A stretch of DNA of 64,000 bases from CBDCDJ01 sp965215355 (GCA_965215355.1 CBDCDJ010000007.1:1116001-1180000), one strand, 5' to 3'; shown: positions 24,771 to 34,185, counted from the stretch's first letter. Notes: generated by a model from the sequence alone, not told the origin. Numbers and translations are program-made.

Positions 24771-25628
24771 TCAGGTGTTGTCCCAGGCTTCTTTGATGGC
24801 GCGCTTCGTCAGCGTCTTGGCGAGTTGGCGGCGGTAGGGAGCGTCGGCGAAAGTGTCCTCCAGCGGGTCGACGCCGTCGGCTGCGTGACTGGCGGCGTCG
24901 GCGGCCAGGTCGGCGCTGTAGCTTTGGCCGCCCAGCGCCTTTTCGACGCTGCTGGCGCGGTACGCACCCTCGGACACACCGGTCAAGGCGACGCGGCAGG
25001 CGGCGATTTTGTCACCCTCTTTTTCCAACACCACCGCCGCCCCGCAGACCGCGTAGCCGCTGGCGGGATGGCGAAACTTCTGGTAGGACGAGCCGCCCTT
25101 CTGGACGGGCACGCGGATTTCGGTGAGGATTTCGCCCTCGCCCACCGCAGTCTCGAAAAAGCCGTGGAAAAACTCGTCCGCCGCCACGGTTCGCTCGCCT
25201 TCGGTTCCGCGAATCGTCATGGTGGCGTTCAGCGCCAAAATCGCCGCGGGCGGGTCGCCGGCAGGGTCGGCGTGAGCGATGGAGCCGCCCAGGGTGCCTA
25301 AGTTGCGCACCTGCATGTCGCCGACGTGCTCCAAAGTCTCGGCGAGCAGCGGGGCCTTGGAGCGCACCAGCTCGGAATCTATCAGGTCCTGGTACGTGGT
25401 GAGCGCGCCGATGGCGAGAGCTTCGCCCTCTTCACGGATATAACGCAGCTCACTCTTGAGGTTTTTCAGGTCGATGAGGTGCGCGGGCGTGGCGAGACGC
25501 AGCTTCATGGTGGGCAGCAGGCTGTGGCCGCCAGCCAAAACTTTGGCGTCGTAGCCGTGTTCTTGCATGAGCGAGAGCACTTCGTCCAGGGACGTAGGCG
25601 CGTGGTAAGTAAAGGCTTCGGGGTACAT
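24771..25628 (-). CDS. Molybdenum hydroxylase FAD subunit (CoxM-like)
   Basis: A 285-residue FAD-binding subunit of the xanthine dehydrogenase/CO dehydrogenase family. The two FAD loops are VLAGGHSLLPTMK (about residues 35-47) and NLGTLGGSIAHADPAGD (about 112-128). The C-terminal CO-dehydrogenase flavoprotein domain follows. It transfers electrons from the Fe-S subunit to the final acceptor. It lies 7 bases downstream of the large-subunit gene and is last in the operon small-large-medium. Confidence 0.9.
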   Translation of the reverse strand: MYPEAFTYHAPTSLDEVLSLMQEHGYDAKVLAGGHSLLPTMKLRLATPAHLIDLKNLKSELRYIREEGEALAIGALTTYQDLIDSELVRSKAPLLAETLEHVGDMQVRNLGTLGGSIAHADPAGDPPAAILALNATMTIRGTEGERTVAADEFFHGFFETAVGEGEILTEIRVPVQKGGSSYQKFRHPASGYAVCGAAVVLEKEGDKIAACRVALTGVSEGAYRASSVEKALGGQSYSADLAADAASHAADGVDPLEDTFADAPYRRQLAKTLTKRAIKEAWDNT

Positions 25629-25635
25629 AGGTCTC

Positions 25636-28017
25636 CTAGTCCGCCGCCTGCGCGGGCGCGGCGTCCTGAATGGCTTGCCAGATGCGGGGCGGGCTCAGCG
25701 GCATGTCGAGGTGCTGGATGCCGAAGGGCTCAAGCGCGTCGTTGACCGCGTTCGCCATCGCCGCAGTGCTGGCGATGCAGCCCGCCTCGCCAATTCCCTT
25801 GACGCCCAGCGGGTTGTGCGGGCTCGGCGTGACGGTGTGGTCGATTTCGAACGAGGGGAAGTGCTCGGCGCGTGGCAGCGCGTACTCCATGTAGTTGGCG
25901 CTCAAGAGTTGCGCGTTGTCGTCGTAGAGCGCGTTTTCATAAAGCGCTTGCGCCACACCCTGCGCGATGCCGCCGTGAACCTGGCCCTGCACGATTAAAG
26001 GGTTGATTTGCGGGCCGCAGTCGTCCACGGCGATGTAGCGCAAGACCGTAACGTGGCCGGTGTCCGGCTGCACTTCGACCACGGCAATGTGCGTGCCGAA
26101 CGGGTAGACGAAGTTCTGCGGGTCGTAAAACGCGGTCGCCTCGAGCCCCGGCTCCATGTCCGCCGGGTAGTTGTGGGCGAGGTAGGCTTGCAGCGCGATG
26201 TCGGTAAAACTCACCGACTGGTCGGGCGAGCCTTTGGGGTGAAAGCTGCCCCCTTCGAACTCCAGGTCGTCTTCTCGAGCCTCTAGTAAGTGCGCGGCAA
26301 TCTTCTTCGCCTTGTCCTTGACCTTGCCGACCGCCTTGACGATGGCGCTCGCGCCGACGGGCGCGCTTCTCGAGCCGTAGGTGCCCCAGCCGAAGGGCAT
26401 CTTGGCGGTGTCGCCGTGGACGATTTCCACGTCGTCCATCGACACGCCGAACTCGTCGGCGACGATTTGTGCAAAGGCCGTTTCGTGACCCTGCCCGTGG
26501 CTGTGCGAGCCGGTGAACACCTCGATTTTGCCGGTCGGCGCGACGCGCACCAGGCTGCTTTCCCACTGCCCGGCCTGCGCGCCCAGCGTGCCGACGAGGG
26601 CCGAGGGCGCTAAGCCGCAGGCCTCCAGGTACGTCGAAAAACCGATGCCGATGTAACGCCCCTGCTTGCGCAGTTCGGCCTGCTCGCGGCGCAGGTCTTT
26701 GTACCCCGCACGCTCCAACGCCTTGTCGAGCGCGGGGCCGTAGTTGCCGCTGTCGTAAACGAGGGCGACCGGCGTTTGATAGGGAAAGGCGTCGGGTTGA
26801 ATAAAGTTTTTGCGGCGAAACTCCGCCGGGTCCATGTCCAACTCTTGCGCCATGCGGTTAACCATGCGCTCGAGCAAGTACGTCGCCTCGGGCCGGCCCG
26901 CGCCGCGGTAGGCGTCGACCGGGGTGGTGTTGGTAAAGACGCCCGTGACCTCGCAGTGAATGGCGGGCGTCCGGTACGGCCCCGCGAGGAGCGTGCCGTA
27001 AAGATAGGTCGGCACGGCGGGCGCGAACAGCGTCAGGTAAGCGCCTAAATTCGCCGCCGTTTTCACGCGCAGACCGATGATGTTGGCGTCCTCGTCGACG
27101 GCCATCTCCGCCTCGCTGGCGTGGTCGCGGCCGTGGCTGTCGGTGAGAAAACTCTCCGAGCGCTTCGCCGTCCACTTGACCGGGCGGCCGAGCTTTTTCG
27201 AGGCGTACAGAACGATGATTTCTTCGGGGTACTGAAAAATCTTCGAGCCGAAGCCGCCGCCCACGTCGGGGCTCACCACCCGCAGCTTGTGCTCGGGGAT
27301 GCCCATGACGAAGGCCGCGATAATGAGCCGGTGGACGTGCGGGTTTTGACTCGTCGTGTAAAGCGTGTACTCGCCGGTGCCGGGGTTGAAGTCGGCAATG
27401 GAGGCGCGCGGCTCGATGGCGTTGGGGATGAGCCGGTTGTTGCGCAACGTCAGCTTGACCGTTTTGGCAGCCCTTGCAAAGTTCGCGTCGGTCGCTTCCT
27501 TGTCGCCGATGGCCCACTGAAACGTCACGTTGCCGGCGGCGGCGTCGTGAACTTGCGGTGCGCTGTCCTCCAGGGCTTTGCCCGGATGCGCGACGCCCGG
27601 CAGCGTCTCGTACTCGACCTCGACCAAGTCGGCGGCGTCCTCGGCGGCGTGCCGGTCTTCGGCGACGACCGCCGCGACGATTTCGCCCTGGTGCCGCGCC
27701 TTGTCGACCGTGATGGCGTAGTGGGGCGGCGTTTTGAGGCCGTCCAGGAGCCAACCCGCCGGAATCGAGCCGATGTTTGCGTCCAACATTTCTTGACCCA
27801 CAATCACATCAATTACGCCGGGGTGGGCCTTGGCCTTATCTGTATTGACGGACTTGAGCGTCGCGTGTGCGTGGGGGCTGCGCACCATCGCCACGTGGAC
27901 TTGCCGGGACAGGTTCATGTCGTCGACGTAGTTGCCGCGCCCGGTGATGAAGCGCGGGTCTTCCTTACGTTTGACGGGTTTGCCGAAAAAAGTCTCGTTT
28001 GGAGTTTCACCCATCAC
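25636..28017 (-). CDS. Molybdenum hydroxylase large subunit (CoxL-like, form II)
   Basis: A 793-residue molybdopterin-binding catalytic subunit. Near residue 370 the active-site loop reads AYRGAGRPEA, the form II signature; the AYxCSFR loop of proven CO dehydrogenases is absent. Other conserved blocks are DVGGGFGSKI, SHSHGQGHETAFAQI and GVKGIGEAGCI with the catalytic Glu. The real substrate may be an aldehyde, a purine or another N-heterocycle; CO oxidation should not be assumed. Assembly factors for the cofactor are not in the window. Confidence 0.9.
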   Translation of the reverse strand: MMGETPNETFFGKPVKRKEDPRFITGRGNYVDDMNLSRQVHVAMVRSPHAHATLKSVNTDKAKAHPGVIDVIVGQEMLDANIGSIPAGWLLDGLKTPPHYAITVDKARHQGEIVAAVVAEDRHAAEDAADLVEVEYETLPGVAHPGKALEDSAPQVHDAAAGNVTFQWAIGDKEATDANFARAAKTVKLTLRNNRLIPNAIEPRASIADFNPGTGEYTLYTTSQNPHVHRLIIAAFVMGIPEHKLRVVSPDVGGGFGSKIFQYPEEIIVLYASKKLGRPVKWTAKRSESFLTDSHGRDHASEAEMAVDEDANIIGLRVKTAANLGAYLTLFAPAVPTYLYGTLLAGPYRTPAIHCEVTGVFTNTTPVDAYRGAGRPEATYLLERMVNRMAQELDMDPAEFRRKNFIQPDAFPYQTPVALVYDSGNYGPALDKALERAGYKDLRREQAELRKQGRYIGIGFSTYLEACGLAPSALVGTLGAQAGQWESSLVRVAPTGKIEVFTGSHSHGQGHETAFAQIVADEFGVSMDDVEIVHGDTAKMPFGWGTYGSRSAPVGASAIVKAVGKVKDKAKKIAAHLLEAREDDLEFEGGSFHPKGSPDQSVSFTDIALQAYLAHNYPADMEPGLEATAFYDPQNFVYPFGTHIAVVEVQPDTGHVTVLRYIAVDDCGPQINPLIVQGQVHGGIAQGVAQALYENALYDDNAQLLSANYMEYALPRAEHFPSFEIDHTVTPSPHNPLGVKGIGEAGCIASTAAMANAVNDALEPFGIQHLDMPLSPPRIWQAIQDAAPAQAAD

Positions 28018-28023
28018 AGTCTC

Positions 28024-28509
28024 CTAATCCGCAGCGACCGCGGGGCGGTCCTGCATTTTTTCGGCGGCGTATTTCACGGCCTTGACGATGTTGTGGTAGC
28101 CCGTGCAGCGGCACAGGTTGCCGTCCAGGCCGTGGCGAATCTCTTCTTCGCTGGGACTGGGGTTGCGCTCCAAGAGCTGCACCGTCGCCATCAAAAAGCC
28201 GGGCGTGCAGTAGCCGCACTGCAAGCCGTGCTCCTCCCAAAACCCTTCCTGGATGGGGTGAAGCTCGCTGCCCTTGGCGAGACCTTCGACGGTCGTGACC
28301 TTCATGCCGTCGGCTTGCACGGCGAGCACGTTGCAGGCTTTCACCGCGTCGCCGTCCAGCAGCACCGTACACGCGCCGCAGGTCGTCGTTTCGCAGCCGA
28401 CGTGCGTGCCGGTGAGGCCCAAATGTTCGCGGATAAAATGAACGAGGAGCGTCCGCGGCTCGACGTCGCGGCTGTAGCTTTGACCGTTGACTTCCACTGT
28501 GACTTCCAT
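28024..28509 (-). CDS. Molybdenum hydroxylase 2Fe-2S subunit (CoxS-like)
   Basis: A 161-residue small subunit with two [2Fe-2S] clusters: the plant-type cluster in VGCETTTCGACTVLLDG plus the next Cys in VKAC, and the C-terminal cluster in CGYCTPGF and CRCTGYHNI. ATG at 28509 gives the standard N-terminus MEVTVEVNGQ; the longer open frame upstream overlaps the CoxG gene in another frame. It is separated from the large subunit by 6 bases and shuttles electrons from molybdopterin to FAD. Confidence 0.93.
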   Translation of the reverse strand: MEVTVEVNGQSYSRDVEPRTLLVHFIREHLGLTGTHVGCETTTCGACTVLLDGDAVKACNVLAVQADGMKVTTVEGLAKGSELHPIQEGFWEEHGLQCGYCTPGFLMATVQLLERNPSPSEEEIRHGLDGNLCRCTGYHNIVKAVKYAAEKMQDRPAVAAD

Positions 28510-28520
28510 AAACACCGTCC

Positions 28521-28979
28521 TTACGCTGTGTGTTTCGTCTCGTAGGTTTGCGCCTGCTTGTCGACGCTGTCGAAAAACTGCCCCGCCATCTTTTTGGCGA
28601 CGCCGCCGACGAGGCGCGCGCCGACGGCGGCCAAGCGCCCCGAAATCTGCGGCTCGCCCGCCCAGTGAATGACCGTTTGGTCGCCCCGGTCCTCTAACCG
28701 CAACCTCCCCACGGCCTTGATGCCGCCCGGACCGCCCTGGCCCTGGACGTTCAGGGTCATGGCTTCGGGCTCGTCTTTGTCGCTGATACGAACCCGGCCG
28801 TCGAAGGTGCCGCGCACCGGGCCGATGCCGATGTCGAGCGTGGCCTTGTAAGCGTCCTCGCCTTCTTTTTCCATACTTTTCGCGCCGGGCGTGGCCTGGG
28901 CGAGGACGTCCGGGTCTTGCAACATCTCCCAAACGACCCTGCGCGGGGCCGAAATCGTGTGCGAACCCTCGAGCTTCAT
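28521..28979 (-). CDS. CoxG-family SRPBCC protein
   Basis: A 152-residue START/SRPBCC-fold protein of the carbon monoxide dehydrogenase subunit G family, with GSHTISAPRRVVWEMLQDPD at the N-terminus and GGVAKKMAGQFFDS near the end. CoxG is not part of the catalytic core; in known cases it helps recruit the enzyme to the membrane or delivers a lipid electron carrier such as menaquinone. ATG at 28979 follows GGAAGGGA. It leads the operon. About 120 bases upstream are non-coding. Confidence 0.88.
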   Translation of the reverse strand: MKLEGSHTISAPRRVVWEMLQDPDVLAQATPGAKSMEKEGEDAYKATLDIGIGPVRGTFDGRVRISDKDEPEAMTLNVQGQGGPGGIKAVGRLRLEDRGDQTVIHWAGEPQISGRLAAVGARLVGGVAKKMAGQFFDSVDKQAQTYETKHTA

Positions 28980-29098
28980 CAAACGTCCCTTCCGAAACGA
29001 GGTATAACCGAGTCGTGACTGAGCGGTTTCTGTGGCTGAACTGTTTTTAGCGCTTCCCAGCCTAGCTTAACACCCGCGGAAGCGTCAAGCAGGGCGGG

Positions 29099-30028
29099 TC
29101 ACTTTTGTTGCGGTTTGCCGCCCGCGCCGGGTTTGCCCTCGAGCCGGTTGTTGAAAATCCGCTGCGTCGGGTAGGCGAGGTCGATGTCGTCGTGTTTGGC
29201 GAACTCGCGCAGCACGTGTTCCCAAATCGCTTCCGAGGTGCCGCGCCGCCGCCGCGGTTGGCACAAAAACCGGATGGTGAGGAGTACGCCGCTGTCCTCG
29301 ACGCTCAGGTAAACGATGGGGGTAAGTTTGGAAAAGACGATGTAGTAGCGCCGCGCCGCCATGCGCACCCGCCGCGCCGCCGAGTCGCTCAACATTTCTG
29401 CGTTTGTGTTAACAGCCTCGCTCAAAATCGCCTTGGCCTTTTCCCAGTCGCTCTCAAAAGTGACCATCACCGGCAGCTCGTGCCAGATGTAGTCGAAGCC
29501 CTGGCTGTAGTTGGCGAGCGGTTCGCGCAATACCCGGCCGTTCGGGACGTGGACGATGCGCCCGGTCGACTGGTCGGCGTGGACCCAATTGCCGATTTCC
29601 ATCAGCGAAAAAGCGAACGGGCGCTGGTCGATGACGTCGCCCCGGTACGCGCCGATTTCGATGCGGTCGCCGACCTCGAACGGCCGCCGCGTGAGGATGA
29701 ACACCCAGCCCGCCAGGCCCGTGACGAGGTCGCTCAAAGCAATCGCCAAACCCGCCGACACGAGTCCCAAAAACGTCGCCAGCGAGGTGAGGCCGAGCAG
29801 CCACACGCGCGCCACCACCACGAAGCCCAGGGCGACCGCCGTGTAATTTATGACCTTGCGCCAGCGGTAGCGCAGCCGCGGGCTTTCCAGCCGCCGGAAC
29901 ACGAGCCAAATCAGCAGCCGCTGCAGCAGCCACAAGGCCCCGATGGAAATAACCGACTCGAGCAGCTTCGTCAACAAACCCGCGTCTAAGTTGGTGAGCC
30001 TTTGCAGCTCGGTGAGGACGTCGGTCAT
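29099..30028 (-). CDS. Mechanosensitive ion channel, MscS family
   Basis: A 309-residue small-conductance-type channel. Three hydrophobic helices end in the pore-lining TM3, seen in LGLVSAGLAIALSDLVTGLA, followed by the beta domain RRPFEVGDRIEIG and the cytoplasmic vestibule. It releases solutes on hypo-osmotic shock. The gene is monocistronic. A TATGCT box (30038-30043) lies 9 bases before the ATG without a ribosome site, so the message may be leaderless. Confidence 0.9.
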   Translation of the reverse strand: MTDVLTELQRLTNLDAGLLTKLLESVISIGALWLLQRLLIWLVFRRLESPRLRYRWRKVINYTAVALGFVVVARVWLLGLTSLATFLGLVSAGLAIALSDLVTGLAGWVFILTRRPFEVGDRIEIGAYRGDVIDQRPFAFSLMEIGNWVHADQSTGRIVHVPNGRVLREPLANYSQGFDYIWHELPVMVTFESDWEKAKAILSEAVNTNAEMLSDSAARRVRMAARRYYIVFSKLTPIVYLSVEDSGVLLTIRFLCQPRRRRGTSEAIWEHVLREFAKHDDIDLAYPTQRIFNNRLEGKPGAGGKPQQK

Positions 30029-30037
30029 GCGCGTTCA

Positions 30038-30043
30038 AGCATA
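30038..30043 (-). promoter_or_regulatory. -10 box of a probable leaderless transcript (mscS-like gene)
   Basis: TATGCT on the minus strand, 9 bases before the start codon. Confidence 0.35.
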
Positions 30044-30146
30044 ACGCAGCACCCCCGACCTCGCGCGAAACCCCAGGTCGTTTGGACGGGCCATAGGCGC
30101 GCTCGAGTAAAGCTCGAGAAGTGCCGTTGTGTCCCCTCGAGCCCAC

Positions 30147-32150
30147 TTACTCCGAGGGATTCAGAACGACTCGGCCCCGCTCCTCCGTCCGCTCGCGGCG
30201 CAGCTTGGCGTAGTTGATGCCCAACACGACCACGATCAGCGTGAACCCGGCGATTTCCGCCCAGTGGTGCGGCCAAAAAATCCCGACCGTCCCGACGGCG
30301 GCGAAGATGCGCGAAAACCAGTACATCCTGGTGAACATAAACCCTTCCAGCGCCGCCGCGAACGCGCCGAGCGCGGCAATTGCGGTGAGGACGTTCCAGG
30401 CAACGATTCCCACCGGCCCGCCGACGATGATTTCCGGGTTGTAAACCATGAACAGCGGGATGAGGTACAGCCCCTTGGCGAACTTCCAGGCCTGCACGCC
30501 GGTGCGCATCGGGTCGGCCCCGGCAATTCCCGCCCCGGCAAAGGCGGCGAGCGCGACCGGCGGCGTCACGTTCGAGTCCTGCGAGTACCAGAAAATCACC
30601 AGGTGCGCGATGATGAGGGGGATGCCGAAGGTGTCGTGCAGCGCGGGCGCGGCCAACACCGCCAGCACGATGTAGCTCGCCGTGACCGGTAAGCCCATCC
30701 CCAGAACGAGGCTGGCGACAATCAAAAAGAGGAGCGCCAGCAGCAGGTTGCCGCCCGACAAACTTATCATCAGCGACGAGAACTTCAAGCCCAAACCGGT
30801 CAAGCCCACCACGCCGACCACCACGCCCGCGACCGCGCAGGCGACGCTCACCGGGATGGCGTTTTTCGCGCCCGTCTCGAGCGCCGCCACCAGGTTCTTC
30901 AGACCCAGCAGCAGGTACGCGCCCCAACTCAAACTGTCGCTGTCGTCTTTAAGAAACACCCGCTGCACCAGCACTCGAGCCACCGACACGGCCAGCACCG
31001 CCAAAATGGCGATAAAGCCGACTCGAGCGGGTGAAATGTTCAGCACAAGGAAGTAAATCAAAATGCCCAGCGGAATCAGAAAGTGCCAACCCGCGCGGAA
31101 CACCTCGCCGACTTTGGGCAGTTCGGCGCGCGGCACGCCCTTCATCCCCCGTTTCGCCGCGATGATGTCGACGAACAAATAAACGGTCGCAAAGTACAGG
31201 ATGGCGGGCAAAACACTCAGCTTGACGATGTCCAGATAGGGCAGCCCCGTGTACTCCGCGATCAAAAACGCGCCCGCACCCATGATGGGCGGCATAATCT
31301 GCCCGCCGGTACTCGCCGCCGCCTCGACCCCGCCCGACTCTTCGGGCGTGTAGCCGAGCCGTTTCATCAGCGGGATGGTGAATGCCCCGCTCGTCACCAC
31401 GTTGGCAATCGCGCTGCCCGAAATCGAGCCTAAACCCGCCGAGGCCAGCACCGCCGCTTTGGCCGGGCCGCCCCGTTGCCGCCCGGCGGCGGCGTAGGCC
31501 ATGTCGATAAAAAACTGCCCGCCGCCGGTCATTTCCAAAAACGCGCCGAACAGCACGAAGATAAAGACAAACGTCGCCGCCACCCCGAGCGCGATGCCGT
31601 AAATCCCCTCTTGCCCCAAGTAAAGCTGCGCGACGATGCGGTCTATTTTGTAGCCCTTGTGCGCCAAAATGCCGGGCAGCACCCCGTTCAAAAACGGCAG
31701 TGCCCCGCGGCTGCCGATCATCGCGTAGGCGATAAAGGTGCCTGCGATAATCGTAATCGCCACGCCGACGACCCGGCGGCTGGCCTCTAGCAGCGTCACC
31801 ACCGCGATGATGCCCGCCGTAATGTCCGTCTGCGTCCAGAACCCCGCCCGGTTGATGATGGCGTCCAGGTTGTAAATAAGGTAAAACCCCGAATAAGCCG
31901 CCCCCGCGATAAACGCGCCGTCGATAAGCCAGCCCAAGGGCCCACGCCGCTTTTTGAAAACCGGGTATAGCAAAAACGCCAGCACCAGGATGAACGCCAG
32001 GTGCGTGCCGCGCTGGTAAAACAGGTTCGGTTTGTAGATGCCCGCGGTGTAGAGCTGAAACAGCGACAGCGCCACGCCTAGAATCGTGACGGCGATGACG
32101 ACGGGTCTAGCATACCTGGGGGTTTCAATCACTTTAGTCACCTCGGTCAT
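30147..32150 (-). CDS. TRAP transporter fused permease (4TM/12TM), TAXI type
   Basis: A 667-residue inner-membrane protein in which the small DctQ-like and large DctM-like subunits are fused. The DctM core shows FGAFLEMTGGGQFFIDMAYA, SGSAIANVVTSGAFTIPLMK and GLPVTASYIVLAVLA. TRAP systems use an ion gradient rather than ATP to take up organic acids or similar compounds. It forms an operon with the DUF1850 protein and the TAXI-type binding protein upstream. Substrate unknown. Confidence 0.93.
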   Translation of the reverse strand: MTEVTKVIETPRYARPVVIAVTILGVALSLFQLYTAGIYKPNLFYQRGTHLAFILVLAFLLYPVFKKRRGPLGWLIDGAFIAGAAYSGFYLIYNLDAIINRAGFWTQTDITAGIIAVVTLLEASRRVVGVAITIIAGTFIAYAMIGSRGALPFLNGVLPGILAHKGYKIDRIVAQLYLGQEGIYGIALGVAATFVFIFVLFGAFLEMTGGGQFFIDMAYAAAGRQRGGPAKAAVLASAGLGSISGSAIANVVTSGAFTIPLMKRLGYTPEESGGVEAAASTGGQIMPPIMGAGAFLIAEYTGLPYLDIVKLSVLPAILYFATVYLFVDIIAAKRGMKGVPRAELPKVGEVFRAGWHFLIPLGILIYFLVLNISPARVGFIAILAVLAVSVARVLVQRVFLKDDSDSLSWGAYLLLGLKNLVAALETGAKNAIPVSVACAVAGVVVGVVGLTGLGLKFSSLMISLSGGNLLLALLFLIVASLVLGMGLPVTASYIVLAVLAAPALHDTFGIPLIIAHLVIFWYSQDSNVTPPVALAAFAGAGIAGADPMRTGVQAWKFAKGLYLIPLFMVYNPEIIVGGPVGIVAWNVLTAIAALGAFAAALEGFMFTRMYWFSRIFAAVGTVGIFWPHHWAEIAGFTLIVVVLGINYAKLRRERTEERGRVVLNPSE

Positions 32151-32158
32151 GGGCTGCC

Positions 32159-32641
32159 TCAGTCGCCGACTATCTCGAGCTTTACGCGTTCGTGTTCGGC
32201 CACGGCGCTCAAAGAGTAGAGTTTGCCGCCGACGACCAAACGGTGGTTGACCGCCTTAGAGCCGACCCGCAACCAGTAAGCGTTGCCCGGGACGGGCTCG
32301 TTGATGCCCCGAATCCAGTAGCCGTGGTCGCCGTCGCTTGCCACGACGCCCCGGCCCGGAATGTGCCCGAGCCCGGCATCGAACGAAGGTGTGTGCGAGG
32401 CGGTCAAAATCATGCGTTCTCCGTCGTAAAAATAGTAGTCGTCGACTTTGATACCGGTGACCGAGTGGTTCCACTCGAGGACCCAAGCGTAAGGAGGTTT
32501 GAGCGCAATATCATAAAGAACCGTGCCGTCGTCTTTGCTCACGCGCAGGTGCGGTGCGGCCAAAGCCCCGCTCAGCGTTACGCCCAACACCACAAAGAGG
32601 AGCAAGCTCGCGAGCTTGCTCCTCGGTACTAGCAACGTCAC
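32159..32641 (-). CDS. DUF1850 protein of TAXI-TRAP operon
   Basis: A 160-residue secreted protein with an N-terminal hydrophobic segment (LASLLLFVVLGVTLSGALAA). The core contains VLEWNHSVTGIKVDDYYF and GLGHIPGRG, as in DUF1850 proteins, which nearly always sit between TAXI binding proteins and fused TRAP permeases. Role unknown, perhaps accessory to uptake. The assigned start is GTG at 32641. A perfect 28-bp palindrome lies within the first codons (32597-32624) and could hide the ribosome site. Confidence 0.78.
   Translation of the reverse strand: MTLLVPRSKLASLLLFVVLGVTLSGALAAPHLRVSKDDGTVLYDIALKPPYAWVLEWNHSVTGIKVDDYYFYDGERMILTASHTPSFDAGLGHIPGRGVVASDGDHGYWIRGINEPVPGNAYWLRVGSKAVNHRLVVGGKLYSLSAVAEHERVKLEIVGD
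32597..32624 (-). promoter_or_regulatory. 28-bp perfect palindrome over the start of the DUF1850 gene
   Basis: Arms GAGGAGCAAGCTCG and complement meet without a spacer. In mRNA this would fold into a hairpin that includes the signal-peptide codons RSKLASLLL. It may tune translation relative to the highly expressed binding protein. Confidence 0.55.
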
Positions 32642-32648
32642 TTGACGC

Positions 32649-33632
32649 CTAATTTCCCGTCATCAAGCGCTCGGGAATCGTCATGCCCTGCTCCTCGTAG
32701 TAGCGCAGCGCGCCGGGGTGCAGGGGAATTGGGGTGGACTCGAGGCTGAATTCGGGCGTGGTGTCTTTCGCCGACGGGTGAACCGCGATGACCTCGTCGA
32801 TGTGGTCGTAAATCGTACTTATGAGGCTGTAGGCGAGTTCTTCGTCCATCTCGGCCCCGACCACGATGACGTTGGGCGTGCCCACGGTCATAACGTCCGC
32901 GTCCTGGCCGGGATAAAGCCCGCTTGGGATGGTGTAGCTCGCAAAGGTCGGGTCGGCGTCGATGCTCGCTTGCACCTCTTCCGGGGTCAGGGAAACGAGC
33001 ACGATGTCACGGGTTGTGGCGAGGTCGAGGAGCGAACTGGTCGGCGGCCCGACGCTCAAGAACCCGGCGTCGAGCTGACCGTCGCGCAACGCGTCGGCGG
33101 TTTCGTTGAAGTTGAGGCGTTGGGCGTTCAGGTCGTCGTAGGTGACGCCGTTGGCGTTCAGAATGGTCTGCGCCGAGACCTCGGTGCCGCTGCCCGGCGC
33201 GCCGACCGACACGCGCTTGCCGACCAAGTCTTGCAGCGTGGTGATGCCCGAGTCTCTCAGGGCCACGATGTGAACCGCGTTCGGGTACGCCGAGCCGAGC
33301 GCGCGCAGGTTGGTGAGCGCGCCGGGCCGACCTTCTTGCCCGTCGAACGCGCCCGTCCCCGTGTAGGCCTGGTAAACGGTGTCGGCCAGGGCGAGCGCGA
33401 TGTCCGAGTCGCCCCTCGAGATCAAACCTACGTTCTCGACCGAGGCCCCGGTGACTTCGGCGACCGCCGTGTAGCCGTCCATGTACTTGTTGACGAGTTC
33501 GGCGTAAGCGCCGCCGGTCGGGTAGTACACCCCGCCCGTGCCCCCGGTGGCGATGGACAACTCGCCCTGGGCGAACGCGCCCCCCACAAGCAACGCGAAA
33601 AGTAAAACCAAAAGTGTGCGTGTCAAACGCAT
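32649..33632 (-). CDS. TAXI-family TRAP transporter solute-binding protein
   Basis: A 327-residue periplasmic binding protein. A signal peptide (RTLLVLLFALLVGGAFA) precedes LSIATGGTGGVYYPTGGAYA, the hallmark N-terminus of TAXI proteins. AAGGAGG precedes the ATG, and TATAGT lies about 30 bases upstream as a likely -10 box. It captures the substrate, often glutamate-like or other organic acids, for the fused permease. The 247 bases upstream to 33880 hold no recognised gene. Confidence 0.93.
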   Translation of the reverse strand: MRLTRTLLVLLFALLVGGAFAQGELSIATGGTGGVYYPTGGAYAELVNKYMDGYTAVAEVTGASVENVGLISRGDSDIALALADTVYQAYTGTGAFDGQEGRPGALTNLRALGSAYPNAVHIVALRDSGITTLQDLVGKRVSVGAPGSGTEVSAQTILNANGVTYDDLNAQRLNFNETADALRDGQLDAGFLSVGPPTSSLLDLATTRDIVLVSLTPEEVQASIDADPTFASYTIPSGLYPGQDADVMTVGTPNVIVVGAEMDEELAYSLISTIYDHIDEVIAVHPSAKDTTPEFSLESTPIPLHPGALRYYEEQGMTIPERLMTGN

Positions 33633-33879
33633 CGTTACCTCCTTAGGTTGGTTTGCCCGACTATACCAGACCCGCGCGGCGTTTGGGTGCGACGCGGCTT
33701 AAGCTTCAGCTTCTCCTTAGAGGTAGCCGCGCCCTTGAAACTTTGCAGACGGCTGGTTGGGCTACAAGCGAAAACGGGGCCCGCCCCTTCGCAGGCACAG
33801 TGACGGTTCTCCTATAACTCGGGCCTTCTCCGTGCTACCTTGCTTGAGACCCTGCACAGGCTCGAGCGAGGTTTACGCT

Positions 33880-34185
33880 ATGCTCTTAAAAACCGAACCC
33901 CCCCGAACCGAAAACGTCCCGGCCCCGCGCAAATACGACACGCCCACGCTGAACGAGCTGTTGCTGCGCATTTTCGGCGAGGAACACCGTGCCCTCATCC
34001 ACACGACCCTTGCCGACCTCGACGCAGAGTATGCAGCGGTCACCCCAGTCGGAGCCGCCGAGGTCGAGCTTGCGCCGCTGCCGACTGCGACCGGGCCTGG
34101 ACGGGCCGCCGACCCTTTCGAAGCGATAGGCGCGGAGTTGCGCCGTGAAGAACGGTTCGACGACTTCGGGGCGTTCGAGCGCTGA
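33880..34185 (+). CDS. Small hypothetical protein
   Basis: A 101-residue protein that I do not recognise. It has a Thr/Pro-rich start, then a helical stretch LNELLLRIFGEEHRALIHTT, and an acidic C-terminus with AIGAELRREERFDDFGAFER. GCGAGG lies about 9 bases before the ATG. Codon choice resembles that of its neighbours, supporting a real gene, but no motif points to a function. It is followed by the 15-bp tandem repeat and the flavin-reductase gene. Confidence 0.45.
   Translation: MLLKTEPPRTENVPAPRKYDTPTLNELLLRIFGEEHRALIHTTLADLDAEYAAVTPVGAAEVELAPLPTATGPGRAADPFEAIGAELRREERFDDFGAFER

Noticed and set aside
25636..28979. Calling the operon a CO dehydrogenase
   Set aside because: The large subunit has the form II loop AYRGAGR, not the AYxCSFR loop of proven CO dehydrogenases.
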